A DNA stretch of 64,000 nt. It comes from Ashinkailepas kermadecensis (lineage: Eukaryota; Arthropoda; Thecostraca; Neolepadidae). The DNA lies in assembly GCA_034440615.1 (NCBI GenBank), contig JAOTOM010004564.1, forward strand, positions 124,001 through 188,000, read 5' to 3'. The notes below the pieces were generated by a model, which was given only the letters and a program-made list of their open reading frames with translations, made no database searches and was not told where the DNA came from. Each line of letters begins with the position of its first letter. Position 1 is the first letter of the stretch. Below are positions 61,501 through 63,861 of this stretch, piece by piece. The position numbers and the translations under genes were made by a program.

Positions 61501-63043
61501 TGAAGTTTTAGGTTGTCTTTTCGTGAAAACTACGAAATGTAGTCGCGATTGTTATTCGTGTCTGGAATTTTTCATCCACGTGTAGCACTTCGGCTAACGA
61601 ACTTGTGTTGCACACGTGTAGCACGGGTGTACTTCCCATATCGCACACTTGTAACACGGGTTTACTTCACATGTCCACGTGGGGGACGAGTGGTCTAGGG
61701 GTAAGATGCTCGTCTCGCAATCGAAAGATTGTGGGTTCGAATCTCACCTGTCGCTACTCTTCGCCCGCGACCAATCGGCGTGAGAGATTGGCGACGCTAT
61801 ATGACTCAACGGTCGACGTGTCGTAAAACCAATAACCAACCAACCAATCACATGTCCACGTGATAGATGTAATGAAACAGAGGTAAGCTCTCATGACAAC
61901 TGCGCCGTTTCAAAGCTTCGTAATTTGCTTCGGTTTTGTGATCTAATGTTCGTAGTCCGAACACTAATTGGTACGAAGCTGGTCTGGAGTCTCCGGCATG
62001 TGGAACTGAAAAAAGCCATCGGTGCCCCGCCAGATTGAGCTGGGAGATAACTAGCTGTTCTCCACGGGGTGGAGCTGGAGTATAACCAGCTATGGCTCAC
62101 CAGATGGAGCTGGGAGATATCTAGCCATTCTCCATGAGGTGGCGCTGTTGTATAACCATCTGTGGTTCACCAGGTGGAGCTGGGAGATAACTAGCCATTC
62201 TCCATGTGGTGGAGCTGGAGGATAACCAGCTGTGGCCCACCAGGTGGCGCTGGAGTATGACCAGCTGTGGCCCACCAGGTGGCGCTGGAGTATACTGGGG
62301 GGTGGGTGGTATGACCAGCTGTGGCCCACCAGGTGGCGCTGGAGTATGACCAGCTGTGGCCCACCAGGTGGAGCTGTCGTCGCGCGGCAGCCGCATCTCG
62401 CTGGACATCCAGGCGGGCTCGCCGGTGCTGCTGCTGCCCGTGTCCGCCGCGTCGCGGCAGGTGTTGGTGGCCGACCTGGGCCGACTGCGGGTCACAAACT
62501 CGTTCCGCTTCTCCGGACCGGAGCCGGCCGCCGCCGCCGCCAGGGACATACCCTTCTCCAGGAGGTGAGAGATACACTGCTCCGTGGCGTGAGAATGGTC
62601 GGGGGTGTGTGGTGATGCCTGTATGAAGCCTCACCTAGTGATGTCAGTATGGAGCATCACCTAGCGATGCCCATGTGAAGCCTCACCTAGTGATGCCCAT
62701 ATGGATCCTCACGTGGTAGATGGTAAATGCGTCGTACCACCGGAGCACCAGAGTTCGTTCTGGGTACTGATGTTGGTTAGTGCCAGCAGGATTGCTCCGC
62801 GCGGCCGGATATCTCCCGTGCTGCGGCCTGCGTTGTTTCGGTACTGATGTTGGTTGGGGTCGGCAGGATTGCCCCGCGCGGCCGGGTATCTCCCGTGCCG
62901 CGGCCCGCGTTGTCTCGGTACTGATGTTGGTTGGTGTCGGCAGGATTGCCCCGCGCGGCCGGGTATCTCCCGTGCTGCGACCCGGAGCCCGCGAGAGGCC
63001 TGCCTCGCCGGACGCCGAGCCATGTCTACTCGATGTCATGGAG
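25499..63043 (+). CDS. VPS13D: VPS13D orthologue, 5' half (32 exons; continues beyond window)
   Basis: Bridge-like lipid transfer protein of the VPS13/chorein family. In animals VPS13D moves phospholipids between ER and mitochondria or peroxisomes and is needed for mitochondrial size and clearance. The joined exons give 2,074 codons with no stop, and the phases fit at all 31 junctions. Similarity to animal VPS13D is co-linear: chorein N-terminus (residues 1-96), extended chorein region with the VPS13D-like [11 protein letters not shown] stretch (residues 233-498), then groove repeats such as [16 protein letters not shown] and [12 protein letters not shown]. The UBA, VAB and C-terminal DH-like/PH parts lie past the right edge (known family layout, not seen). 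Intron 1 is 4.8 kb. Exons are very GC-rich. The paralogue call D, rather than A/C or B, rests on remembered family sequence, not on an alignment that was run. Confidence 0.93.
25790..26140 (+). repeat. Dispersed repeat family D, copy 2 (VPS13D intron 1)
   Basis: Diverged direct copy of 24270-24600, lying just after exon 1. Confidence 0.75.
26290..26760. repeat. Degenerate ~35-bp tandem repeat (intron 1)
   Basis: Repeats of the type cccgtgatcactctcgtgac with many substitutions. Minus-strand ORFs here are artefacts. Confidence 0.7.
27330..30115 (+). mobile_element. Decayed non-LTR retrotransposon in VPS13D intron 1
   Basis: In order along one strand: the endonuclease-RT linker ([20 protein letters not shown], ~27430-27490); RT pieces [14 protein letters not shown] (~28160) and [12 protein letters not shown] then VPHGGLL (~28480-28570); the catalytic strand as LFVGDFAIW (~28626), where the usual second Asp-box residue is Gly; a C-terminal DYGCFIYD...HNEALRII part (~28970-29060); and an RNase H domain with [10 protein letters not shown] (29438), AAELYA (29537), TGSLSSLW and [11 protein letters not shown] (~29735). 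It is broken by several stops and at least one frameshift. The RNase H points to an I/Jockey/R1-like group. Inactive. Confidence 0.85.
30369..30559 (+). CDS. VPS13D: VPS13D exon 2 (chorein domain)
   Basis: Acceptor cccgcag. Encodes [20 protein letters not shown] and on to GPVRPEE (residues 33-96), the second part of the chorein domain that forms the lipid-groove entrance. Donor gtaagg, phase 0. Confidence 0.95.
30690..30750 (+). mobile_element. Short retroposed tail, copy 1 (no clear TSD)
   Basis: A ~60-bp piece starting gggtgctgtgtgacc and ending atgcgcccataagccc and an aaccaac-rich tail. Same 3' end as the copies at 46670, 49451, 52863 and 57557. Confidence 0.6.
30790..32202 (+). repeat. 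41-bp minisatellite copied from the exon 3 splice acceptor
   Basis: About 32 units (mostly 41 bp, some 39) from intron 2 up to exon 3. Each unit contains ggcagatggacgca, which is the exon 3 acceptor plus its first codons, followed by gtacactgtgatgg. All three minus-strand frames are open across it (480-550 codons) because the unit lacks stops. Confidence 0.97.
32027..32085 (+). pseudogene. Duplicate of the exon 3 head inside the array
   Basis: 59 bp identical to the start of exon 3 except one substitution, with the acceptor gtgtggcag intact. It then runs straight into array sequence at ctggacgcag. There is no donor and no exon body, so it cannot be a complete exon. Confidence 0.95.
32203..32385 (+). 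CDS. VPS13D: VPS13D exon 3
   Basis: Acceptor gtgtggcag, then [20 protein letters not shown] through [10 protein letters not shown] (residues 97-157); donor gtggtg. The acceptor is the last of about 32 near-identical copies in a 41-bp array, and only this copy leads into the full exon. Confidence 0.92.
32545..32954 (+). repeat. Five to six degenerate copies of the exon 4 acceptor and head
   Basis: ~66-72-bp units. Each has a C-rich tract, cag, then ctgacgatcagagatgtgca-like sequence (exon 4 begins ctgacgattcgggacgta). Copies start near 32620, 32686, 32757, 32820 and 32894. The two nearest exon 4 have gained gtgagt and gtaagt donors. Confidence 0.9.
32955..33179 (+). CDS. VPS13D: VPS13D exon 4
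   Basis: Acceptor ctcccccag, then [14 protein letters not shown] and on to [10 protein letters not shown] and SIGQLA (residues 158-232), matching the conserved core that follows chorein_N. Donor gtaggt, phase 0. Degenerate copies of its first ~40 nt lie upstream. Confidence 0.94.
33490..33725 (+). repeat. 28-bp array copied from the exon 5 acceptor
   Basis: Eight units of tctcaggaggtgatgatctt plus gggccgtg. Exon 5 itself begins after tttcag with gaggtgatgatctc. The acceptor AG is preserved in most units. Confidence 0.95.
33726..34525 (+). CDS. VPS13D: VPS13D exon 5 (largest exon)
   Basis: An 800-nt exon (residues 233-498) encoding [15 protein letters not shown], the RPLRSR motif, [13 protein letters not shown] and [11 protein letters not shown]; the last is a distinctive VPS13 signature. 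Ends GPER|gtaagc in phase 2. The reverse-strand ORFs over it are GC-rich shadows. Confidence 0.95.
34526..35074. other. VPS13D intron 5
   Basis: No array or mobile element recognised. Confidence 0.5.
35075..35383 (+). CDS. VPS13D: VPS13D exon 6
   Basis: Acceptor gttggcag. Encodes [15 protein letters not shown] through [19 protein letters not shown] (residues 499-601), with family motifs [10 protein letters not shown] and FELIYE. Donor gtacgtg, phase 2. Confidence 0.92.
35384..35858. other. VPS13D intron 6
   Basis: Nothing recognised beyond splice signals. Confidence 0.5.
35859..35990 (+). CDS. VPS13D: VPS13D exon 7
   Basis: Acceptor ctgtgtgcag. Encodes [18 protein letters not shown], the strongly conserved VYNP block of VPS13 proteins (residues 602-645). 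Donor gtcagt, phase 2. Confidence 0.93.
35991..36676. other. VPS13D intron 7
   Basis: Anonymous AT-rich intron; nothing recognised. Confidence 0.5.
36677..36821 (+). CDS. VPS13D: VPS13D exon 8
   Basis: Acceptor ccattttgtcag. Encodes [20 protein letters not shown] and [14 protein letters not shown] (residues 646-694), the ISAP groove-repeat motif. Donor gtgagt, phase 0. Confidence 0.93.
36822..38520. other. VPS13D intron 8, 5' part
   Basis: Mostly anonymous. A GGC/GCA triplet tract lies at ~38287-38325. Confidence 0.5.
38521..38965 (+). repeat. 75-bp minisatellite, six copies (intron 8)
   Basis: Unit begins ggcgtcaccgctgagccgtc and ends ggtatatatctgtgtt. Copies are nearly identical. The length is a multiple of three, so several frames stay open; there is no evidence of coding. 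Confidence 0.96.
38998..39091 (+). repeat. Two-copy duplication at the exon 9 acceptor
   Basis: A ~50-bp unit gctatatgtatcccgatgtg + tgtctgtgtgtg occurs twice; the second copy runs into the exon 9 acceptor. Confidence 0.8.
39092..39230 (+). CDS. VPS13D: VPS13D exon 9
   Basis: Acceptor gtgaccctgcag. Encodes [18 protein letters not shown] and an acidic tail ending DELDDD (residues 695-740). Donor G|gtacga was chosen because it is the only one that joins in phase to exon 10 ([10 protein letters not shown]). The frame stays open downstream, so a longer form cannot be excluded. Confidence 0.85.
39231..40068. other. VPS13D intron 9
   Basis: Open for a while past the exon 9 donor (GC-rich), then AT-rich. 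Nothing else recognised. Confidence 0.5.
40069..40255 (+). CDS. VPS13D: VPS13D exon 10
   Basis: Acceptor gtcgtcccgcag. Encodes [14 protein letters not shown], an Ala/Ser/Thr-rich linker, then [12 protein letters not shown] (residues 740-802); the same loop in VPS13D relatives is acidic/TP-rich followed by a YER-like motif. Donor gtgagc, phase 2; tandem copies of the donor region follow. Confidence 0.9.
40256..40530 (+). repeat. Donor-side array after exon 10
   Basis: About four diverged units containing gtgagcggc or gtgggcgcc, tctgtctccgtctgggtcac, and acacggtcgggtgtggcagg. The first starts exactly at the exon 10 donor gtgagcggcgtctgt. Confidence 0.85.
40880..41005 (+). repeat. Dispersed repeat family C, copy 2
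   Basis: gataactggcagaccgtttt, cgcatcggagggcctctcat, a C tract, then taaggtctttggaact. In intron 10. Confidence 0.85.
41189..41312 (+). CDS. VPS13D: VPS13D exon 11
   Basis: Acceptor gctgttgcag. Encodes [20 protein letters not shown], a diagnostic VPS13D block, then [10 protein letters not shown] (residues 803-844). Donor gtgcgtgg, phase 0. Confidence 0.95.
41313..41680. other. VPS13D intron 11
   Basis: G tract at ~41476; otherwise nothing recognised. Confidence 0.5.
41681..41826 (+). CDS. VPS13D: VPS13D exon 12
   Basis: Acceptor accttccccag. Encodes [20 protein letters not shown] and [20 protein letters not shown] (residues 845-892), a conserved groove repeat. Donor gtcagtcc, phase 2; one diverged copy of the donor neighbourhood lies ~35 bp downstream. 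Confidence 0.93.
42012..42128 (+). repeat. Dispersed repeat family C, copy 3
   Basis: Close copy of 40880-41005 in intron 12: gataagtggcagaccgtttt, cgcatcggagggcctctcat, C tract, tggaactacggaag. Confidence 0.85.
42129..43452. other. VPS13D intron 12, 3' part
   Basis: Anonymous AT-rich DNA, then GT-rich simple sequence and a tgacctgacctgacc run (~43350-43390) before the exon 13 acceptor. Confidence 0.5.
43453..43785 (+). CDS. VPS13D: VPS13D exon 13
   Basis: Acceptor cagccacag. Encodes a Pro/Ala-rich linker ([11 protein letters not shown]) and then [33 protein letters not shown] and LVASHRSVT (residues 893-1003). The LLLVD..QTYG.DF block is diagnostic. Donor gtgagt, phase 2. Confidence 0.92.
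44075..44459 (+). repeat. 75-bp array copied from the exon 14 acceptor and head
   Basis: Five intronic copies with acceptors ending at 44092, 44167, 44242, 44317 and 44392 (exactly 75 bp apart), then the real one at 44459. Each carries ggcagtgtggacagcgtgag and the next ~40 nt of exon 14, then ctcgtgacgtgtcgtgt. Read in the exon frame, each copy meets a TGA. Confidence 0.97.
44460..44608 (+). CDS. VPS13D: VPS13D exon 14
   Basis: Acceptor cgtgtcctgcag. Encodes [20 protein letters not shown] and then a Ser/Pro/Ala loop to TTADLR (residues 1004-1053); SGSLMDS matches the GSLRDS of the vertebrate protein. Donor gtacgt, phase 1. Five intronic copies of its acceptor and head precede it. Confidence 0.9.
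44609..45231. other. VPS13D intron 14
   Basis: No array or element recognised; a G tract at ~44990. Confidence 0.5.
45232..45405 (+). CDS. VPS13D: VPS13D exon 15
   Basis: Acceptor atccctggcag. Encodes [16 protein letters not shown], then [20 protein letters not shown] and [13 protein letters not shown] (residues 1053-1111), the NxLDvI groove motif. Donor gttagt, phase 1. Confidence 0.88.
45450..45880 (+). repeat. ~165-bp tandem repeat, three copies (intron 15)
   Basis: Each copy has ctttataactttatatagg, gcagtggattcagcac and gatactgatgagattgtc. The third is shortened. Family B repeat follows directly. Confidence 0.95.
45906..46050. repeat. Dispersed repeat family B, copy 2
   Basis: Near-identical to 3846-3989: taggctgcgatatatagctt to cttaacactttatgac. 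Confidence 0.88.
46417..46518 (+). CDS. VPS13D: VPS13D exon 16
   Basis: Acceptor gggtcgacag. Encodes [20 protein letters not shown], corresponding to the PETIVELIGFL motif of VPS13D (residues 1112-1145). Donor gtacgt, phase 1. Confidence 0.93.
46670..46724 (+). mobile_element. Short retroposed tail, copy 2 (55 bp, TSD)
   Basis: Starts gggcgccaaatgacc and ends gcgcgcccttgaacccaaat plus aatcaatcaa. TSD tttgtctgtccca (46657-46669) and tttgtctggccca (46725-46737), one mismatch. In intron 16. Confidence 0.85.
46745..48760 (+). repeat. 22-bp satellite, ~2 kb (intron 16)
   Basis: About 90 units of gacgctgaccgtgacgcagt + gt, with 11-bp half-unit variants (gacgcagtgtgac) and cgtgactcggtgtt variants in patches. 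It stops ~20 bp before the exon 17 acceptor. The long minus-strand ORFs over it are artefacts. Confidence 0.97.
48777..48888 (+). CDS. VPS13D: VPS13D exon 17
   Basis: Acceptor gccgcccgccag, just after a 2-kb 22-bp satellite. Encodes [18 protein letters not shown] and [10 protein letters not shown] (residues 1146-1182). Donor gtaagtg, phase 2, joining to [14 protein letters not shown]. Confidence 0.87.
48889..49434. other. VPS13D intron 17, 5' part
   Basis: Anonymous; no element recognised. Confidence 0.5.
49451..49465 (+). mobile_element. Minimal retroposed tail, 15 bp with 16-bp TSD
   Basis: gcccaaataactaac lies between two perfect copies of tacaacactgcactaa (49435-49450 and 49466-49481). 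The 15 bp match the 3' end of the short retroposed tail family (aagcccaaataatcaatc). Confidence 0.7.
49482..50961. other. VPS13D intron 17, 3' part
   Basis: Loose repeats of cagctcagacc type (49500-49600, 50620-50890). Just before exon 18 come four imperfect copies of cgtgacgctgc, the last being part of the acceptor cgtgacgctgcccgcag. Confidence 0.55.
50962..51187 (+). CDS. VPS13D: VPS13D exon 18
   Basis: Acceptor gacgctgcccgcag. Encodes [38 protein letters not shown] and [16 protein letters not shown] (residues 1183-1258), a strong VPS13D match. Donor CAG|gtgggt, phase 0. A second, stronger-looking donor CAG|gtaggt 60 nt downstream stays in frame. Confidence 0.93.
51188..51290 (+). repeat. 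30-bp donor-side array after exon 18
   Basis: Exon 18 ends gaccagtctcag|gtgggtgt. Further copies at 51209-51225 (accagcctcag|atgagt) and 51238-51253 (gaccagtctcag|gtaggt) follow at exact 30-nt steps, then a fading third. The frame is open, so the 51248 donor would add 20 residues. Confidence 0.93.
51692..51805 (+). CDS. VPS13D: VPS13D exon 19
   Basis: Acceptor cgccctgacag. Encodes [18 protein letters not shown] and [19 protein letters not shown] (residues 1259-1296), in phase with exons 18 and 20. Donor gtacgc. Confidence 0.88.
51806..52248 (+). repeat. Degenerate copies of exon 20 and its acceptor (intron 19)
   Basis: Pieces like the exon 20 core ttcttggcggaactgggcgg occur at ~51868, ~51941 and ~52020. 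gtgccaccaaggtacg at ~52050 resembles the acceptor. A ~100-bp unit with gactgtaggataatt and gtagcacacattgtaattc occurs twice at 52085-52245. Confidence 0.6.
52249..52400 (+). CDS. VPS13D: VPS13D exon 20
   Basis: Acceptor cgtgccgccag. Encodes [20 protein letters not shown] and [17 protein letters not shown] (residues 1297-1346); VPS13 members have the ASLHYNHSAKFL-type motif here. Donor gtgagc, phase 2. Confidence 0.92.
52418..52650 (+). repeat. CAC/CCA-rich array after exon 20
   Basis: Units of ccaccaccaccactcactca, starting 17 nt after the exon 20 donor. Confidence 0.95.
52863..52920 (+). mobile_element. Short retroposed tail, copy 3 (58 bp, perfect TSD)
   Basis: Starts gggcgccaaatgaccgagta like copy 2 and ends gcccttaagcccaaataa plus tcaatcaatcga. 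Perfect 15-bp TSD ttagactagtcggtt at 52848-52862 and 52921-52935. In intron 20. Confidence 0.92.
52970..53160 (+). repeat. ~28-bp degenerate array up to the exon 21 acceptor
   Basis: Repeats of ggtggtgcagtgacgtggtc type. The acceptor of exon 21 (ctggtggtgcggcag) looks like one more unit. Confidence 0.65.
53161..53274 (+). CDS. VPS13D: VPS13D exon 21 (linker)
   Basis: Acceptor ggtgcggcag. Encodes a low-complexity Pro/Ser/Asp/Thr linker ending AETSDLDL (residues 1347-1384), a loop that is variable across the family. Supported mainly by phase and splice sites. Donor gtcagcc, phase 2. Confidence 0.75.
53275..53718. other. VPS13D intron 21
   Basis: No array recognised apart from a short gaatgaggt duplication at ~53642. 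Confidence 0.5.
53719..54033 (+). CDS. VPS13D: VPS13D exon 22
   Basis: Encodes [38 protein letters not shown] and [16 protein letters not shown] to [11 protein letters not shown] (residues 1385-1489), matching the VVSIP..LLVGHLGQI block. The acceptor is uncertain: gcccctag at 53718 or ggctgag at 53763 both keep the frame. Donor gtcagt, phase 2. Confidence 0.85.
54034..54535 (+). repeat. 36/42-bp donor-side array after exon 22
   Basis: Exon 22 ends aacctcag|gtcagtg. About twelve units follow, each with acctcgg|gtgagtg or ccttgag|tcagtg and actggtgacagggactg. Many contain a consensus-like gtgagt. Confidence 0.93.
54536..54842. other. VPS13D intron 22, 3' part
   Basis: No element recognised. 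Confidence 0.5.
54843..54999 (+). CDS. VPS13D: VPS13D exon 23
   Basis: Acceptor cccccttctgcag. Encodes [18 protein letters not shown] and [19 protein letters not shown] (residues 1490-1542), aligning with the NTTIQFKLEKI block. Donor gtcagg, phase 0. Confidence 0.9.
55441..55952 (+). repeat. 65-68-bp array copied from the exon 24 acceptor and head
   Basis: Seven intronic copies of gtgaccccag|gtggacggcc, the exon 24 junction being gtgacctcag|gtggacggcc. Copy junctions fall at 55504, 55569, 55637, 55705, 55773, 55823 and 55888, and the real one at 55953. Confidence 0.97.
55953..56097 (+). CDS. VPS13D: VPS13D exon 24
   Basis: Acceptor gctgtgacctcag. Encodes [20 protein letters not shown] and [17 protein letters not shown] (residues 1543-1590), matching the FVNPV...YEQVLQTLDNL motif. 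Donor G|gtacgt, phase 1. Seven diverged copies of its acceptor and head lie upstream. Confidence 0.94.
56098..56427. other. VPS13D intron 24
   Basis: Nothing recognised. Confidence 0.5.
56428..56514 (+). CDS. VPS13D: VPS13D exon 25 (small linker exon)
   Basis: Acceptor ctcgttccgaccag. Encodes [20 protein letters not shown] and TQSLSVPIH (residues 1591-1619). The family sequence is variable here, so support is phase 1 on both sides, the splice sites and the SLSV motif. Donor G|gtgagg. Confidence 0.78.
56515..56715 (+). repeat. Degenerate donor-side repeats after exon 25
   Basis: The exon 25 junction catccatg|gtgaggatat and the following cagaaccagg recur, diverged, four or five times (e.g. 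tgtgaggatattgagaacca at ~56685). Confidence 0.6.
56716..57098. other. VPS13D intron 25, 3' part
   Basis: Nothing recognised. Confidence 0.5.
57099..57321 (+). CDS. VPS13D: VPS13D exon 26
   Basis: Acceptor cattccctcgcag. Encodes [48 protein letters not shown] and [11 protein letters not shown] (residues 1620-1693). The MEDLL.E...YK.L..S motif is conserved. Donor gtgagt, phase 2, repeated five more times downstream at exact 40-bp steps. Confidence 0.94.
57322..57540 (+). repeat. 40-bp donor-side array after exon 26
   Basis: Five extra copies of acctgctgacctc...gactc|gtgagtc, with donors at 57362, 57402, 57442, 57482 and 57522, all exactly 40 bp apart, after the real donor at 57322. Each keeps a consensus gtgagt. 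Confidence 0.98.
57557..57664 (+). mobile_element. Short retroposed tail, copy 4 (~108 bp, TSD)
   Basis: Ends gatgcgcccttaaaccctaa plus tcaca, the longest copy of the family. Perfect 13-bp TSD actgtgtggtggc (57544-57556 and 57665-57677). In intron 26. Confidence 0.8.
57740..57935 (+). repeat. ~37-bp array (intron 26)
   Basis: About five units of gtccgtctgactgcagctat + tgtgtgctgttt, each with a cag. Confidence 0.88.
57936..58373 (+). repeat. 69-bp array copied from the exon 27 acceptor
   Basis: Acceptor copies cctgtgaccgtcag end at 58030, 58099, 58168, 58236 and 58304, and the real one at 58373. Between them is ccgtgtgtgtcacattgacg + gctgccgtgtggtg. Translated in the exon 27 frame the unit is open. 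Confidence 0.97.
58374..58555 (+). CDS. VPS13D: VPS13D exon 27
   Basis: Acceptor tgtgaccgtcag. Encodes [20 protein letters not shown] and then [18 protein letters not shown] (residues 1694-1754); FLSASCPDI corresponds to YLSQSCPSV. Donor gtatgc, phase 1. Five copies of the acceptor precede it at 68-69-bp spacing. Confidence 0.9.
58556..59289. other. VPS13D intron 27
   Basis: The last 250 bp hold loose tgacctgacc motifs. No clear array. Confidence 0.5.
59290..59516 (+). CDS. VPS13D: VPS13D exon 28
   Basis: Acceptor cggtcgccag. Encodes [31 protein letters not shown] and [20 protein letters not shown] then VLDFFGG (residues 1755-1830), a hallmark VPS13D block. Donor gtgagt, phase 0, followed by a donor-like array. 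Confidence 0.95.
59517..60045 (+). repeat. ~36-bp donor-side array after exon 28
   Basis: Exon 28 ends attacg|gtgagtcgctgcgg. About fourteen units of gagctcacg|gtgggtctcgctg follow, with gtgagt, gtgggt or gtaggt at the same place. Confidence 0.96.
60226..60625 (+). repeat. ~59-bp array related to the exon 29 acceptor
   Basis: Six units of gtgaccagcaccacggccga + tctccggggtgtagtcgcc. The real junction is gtgaccagcaccgcgacc ... ggcag|gtgtctccggag, so the copies resemble it but most lost the AG. Confidence 0.88.
60626..60933 (+). CDS. VPS13D: VPS13D exon 29
   Basis: Acceptor cgcgccggcag. Encodes [35 protein letters not shown] and [20 protein letters not shown] then [13 protein letters not shown] (residues 1831-1932). 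VHSLSL and YRERF.TSG are diagnostic. Donor gtgagt, phase 2. Confidence 0.96.
60934..61197. other. VPS13D intron 29
   Basis: Short intron without array. Confidence 0.5.
61198..61378 (+). CDS. VPS13D: VPS13D exon 30
   Basis: Acceptor ctgtccgccag. Encodes [20 protein letters not shown] and [19 protein letters not shown] (residues 1933-1993); MASV.YVHTQRF is nearly invariant in VPS13D. Donor gtgaga, phase 0. Confidence 0.96.
61681..61847 (+). mobile_element. tRNA-derived SINE (VPS13D intron 30)
   Basis: ~167 bp: A box TGGTCTAGGGG, anticodon-like loop CTCGCAA, B box GGTTCGAATC, then a body ending in cgtgtcgtaaaaccaataac and a ccaaccaa tail. A perfect 14-bp TSD, tcacatgtccacgt (61667-61680, 61848-61861), indicates a fairly recent insertion. 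Not a working tRNA gene: the acceptor and anticodon stems do not pair. Confidence 0.93.
62040..62367 (+). repeat. 35-bp array copied from the exon 31 acceptor
   Basis: Copies of gtggcccaccag|gtggcgctgg, the exon 31 junction being gtggcccaccag|gtggagctg. Junction copies at 62174, 62244, 62279 and 62333, then the real one at 62368; older 70-bp dimers lie further up. Confidence 0.95.
62368..62564 (+). CDS. VPS13D: VPS13D exon 31
   Basis: Acceptor gtggcccaccag. Encodes [40 protein letters not shown] and [13 protein letters not shown] (residues 1994-2058), the LDI.AG.PVLL.P and VA.LG.L blocks. Donor gtgaga, phase 2. Four copies of its acceptor lie within 200 bp upstream. Confidence 0.94.
62625..62715 (+). 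repeat. ~31-bp repeat (intron 31)
   Basis: Three to four units of agcctcacctagtgatgccc type after exon 31. Confidence 0.85.
62762..62990 (+). repeat. ~77-bp repeat, three copies, up to exon 32
   Basis: Units with tactgatgttggttggtgtc, ggcaggattgccccgcgc and gtatctcccgtgctgcg. The third runs into the tentative exon 32. Confidence 0.9.
62998..63043 (+). CDS. VPS13D: VPS13D exon 32 (short, tentative)
   Basis: A 46-nt exon giving [16 protein letters not shown], like the SPEDHVCLLD motif that follows the previous block in VPS13D. The acceptor (gcgagag) is poor but is the one that fits the phase. Donor gtgagg, phase 0. The next exon is not in the window, so the extent is uncertain. Confidence 0.6.
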
Positions 63044-63491
63044 GTGAGGTGGAGGTGGAGCATCCTGCGATACCCTCTCGTGCACAACGCAGCACATTCA
63101 GGGACATCTACTGTATGCACCATACCTGACCGAGATAAAGTTTCCTTCTGGTGTCCTCTGACCCCCTTCTTCATATCAGGTAACCTGCCGGACGATCCCA
63201 TTATGCCCCTCATCAAAAATGATATGCAATGATATGCATAAAAAGAAATGTGCAAACGTTACAGACACACCTCTCGGCAGCATGCATATAGCACCATCTT
63301 TGGTGGCGGCCCATAACGCCACCTGAGCCACCTATGGGGCGGAACACAGTTCAACATCACGCGGTACGTTGGAGGGACTATCGTCACACAGCGCCGCGTG
63401 AAGTATCCGCTCCCCCACACGTTGCCTCCACTGCCGGCGCCGACTACAATCTGACCCCACCGTGTTCCGCTGATGACTGCTGAGCTTCCAA

Positions 63492-63803
63492 CAGCTCGCA
63501 TCCAACGCTCCACAACGCCAACGTATCGGCTTTCTTCATCGGAACGCTGCGTCTCGTGTCATCACCCATATACCCGCTTAATATGTAAATACGTAGGCTG
63601 TAATAATGCTGTGTGGGCATGGCTGTCCGTGTTAGTGCTTTCGTAACCTTCAGCGCAACACATCACGTGACTGCACCGAGACTGCCTTCACTGCGCTGTT
63701 GCAGGGTATATCTTCGAATAGCTCGCATCCGGTACTGCACAACGCCAACGTATCTGTTTTCCTCAACGGAAAGCTGGGTCTCGTGTCACCACCCATATAC
63801 CCG
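63492..63803 (+). repeat. Local duplication (units at 63492-63575 and 63719-63803)
   Basis: agctcgcatcc, cacaacgccaacgtatc and gtctcgtgtcaccacccata occur in the same order twice, ~227 bp apart. A catacatacata / tatgtatg palindromic stretch follows at 63816-63860. Confidence 0.85.
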
Positions 63804-63861
63804 CAGATACCCTCATACATACATACATATGTATGAGGCTCATACATACATACATACATAT

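Noticed and set aside
61681..61760. tRNA gene
   Set aside because: A and B boxes are present, but the acceptor and anticodon stems do not pair and it is the head of a SINE with TSD and tail.
30790..62990. CRISPR arrays
   Set aside because: The repeats are contiguous or degenerate without unique spacers, and the DNA is eukaryotic.
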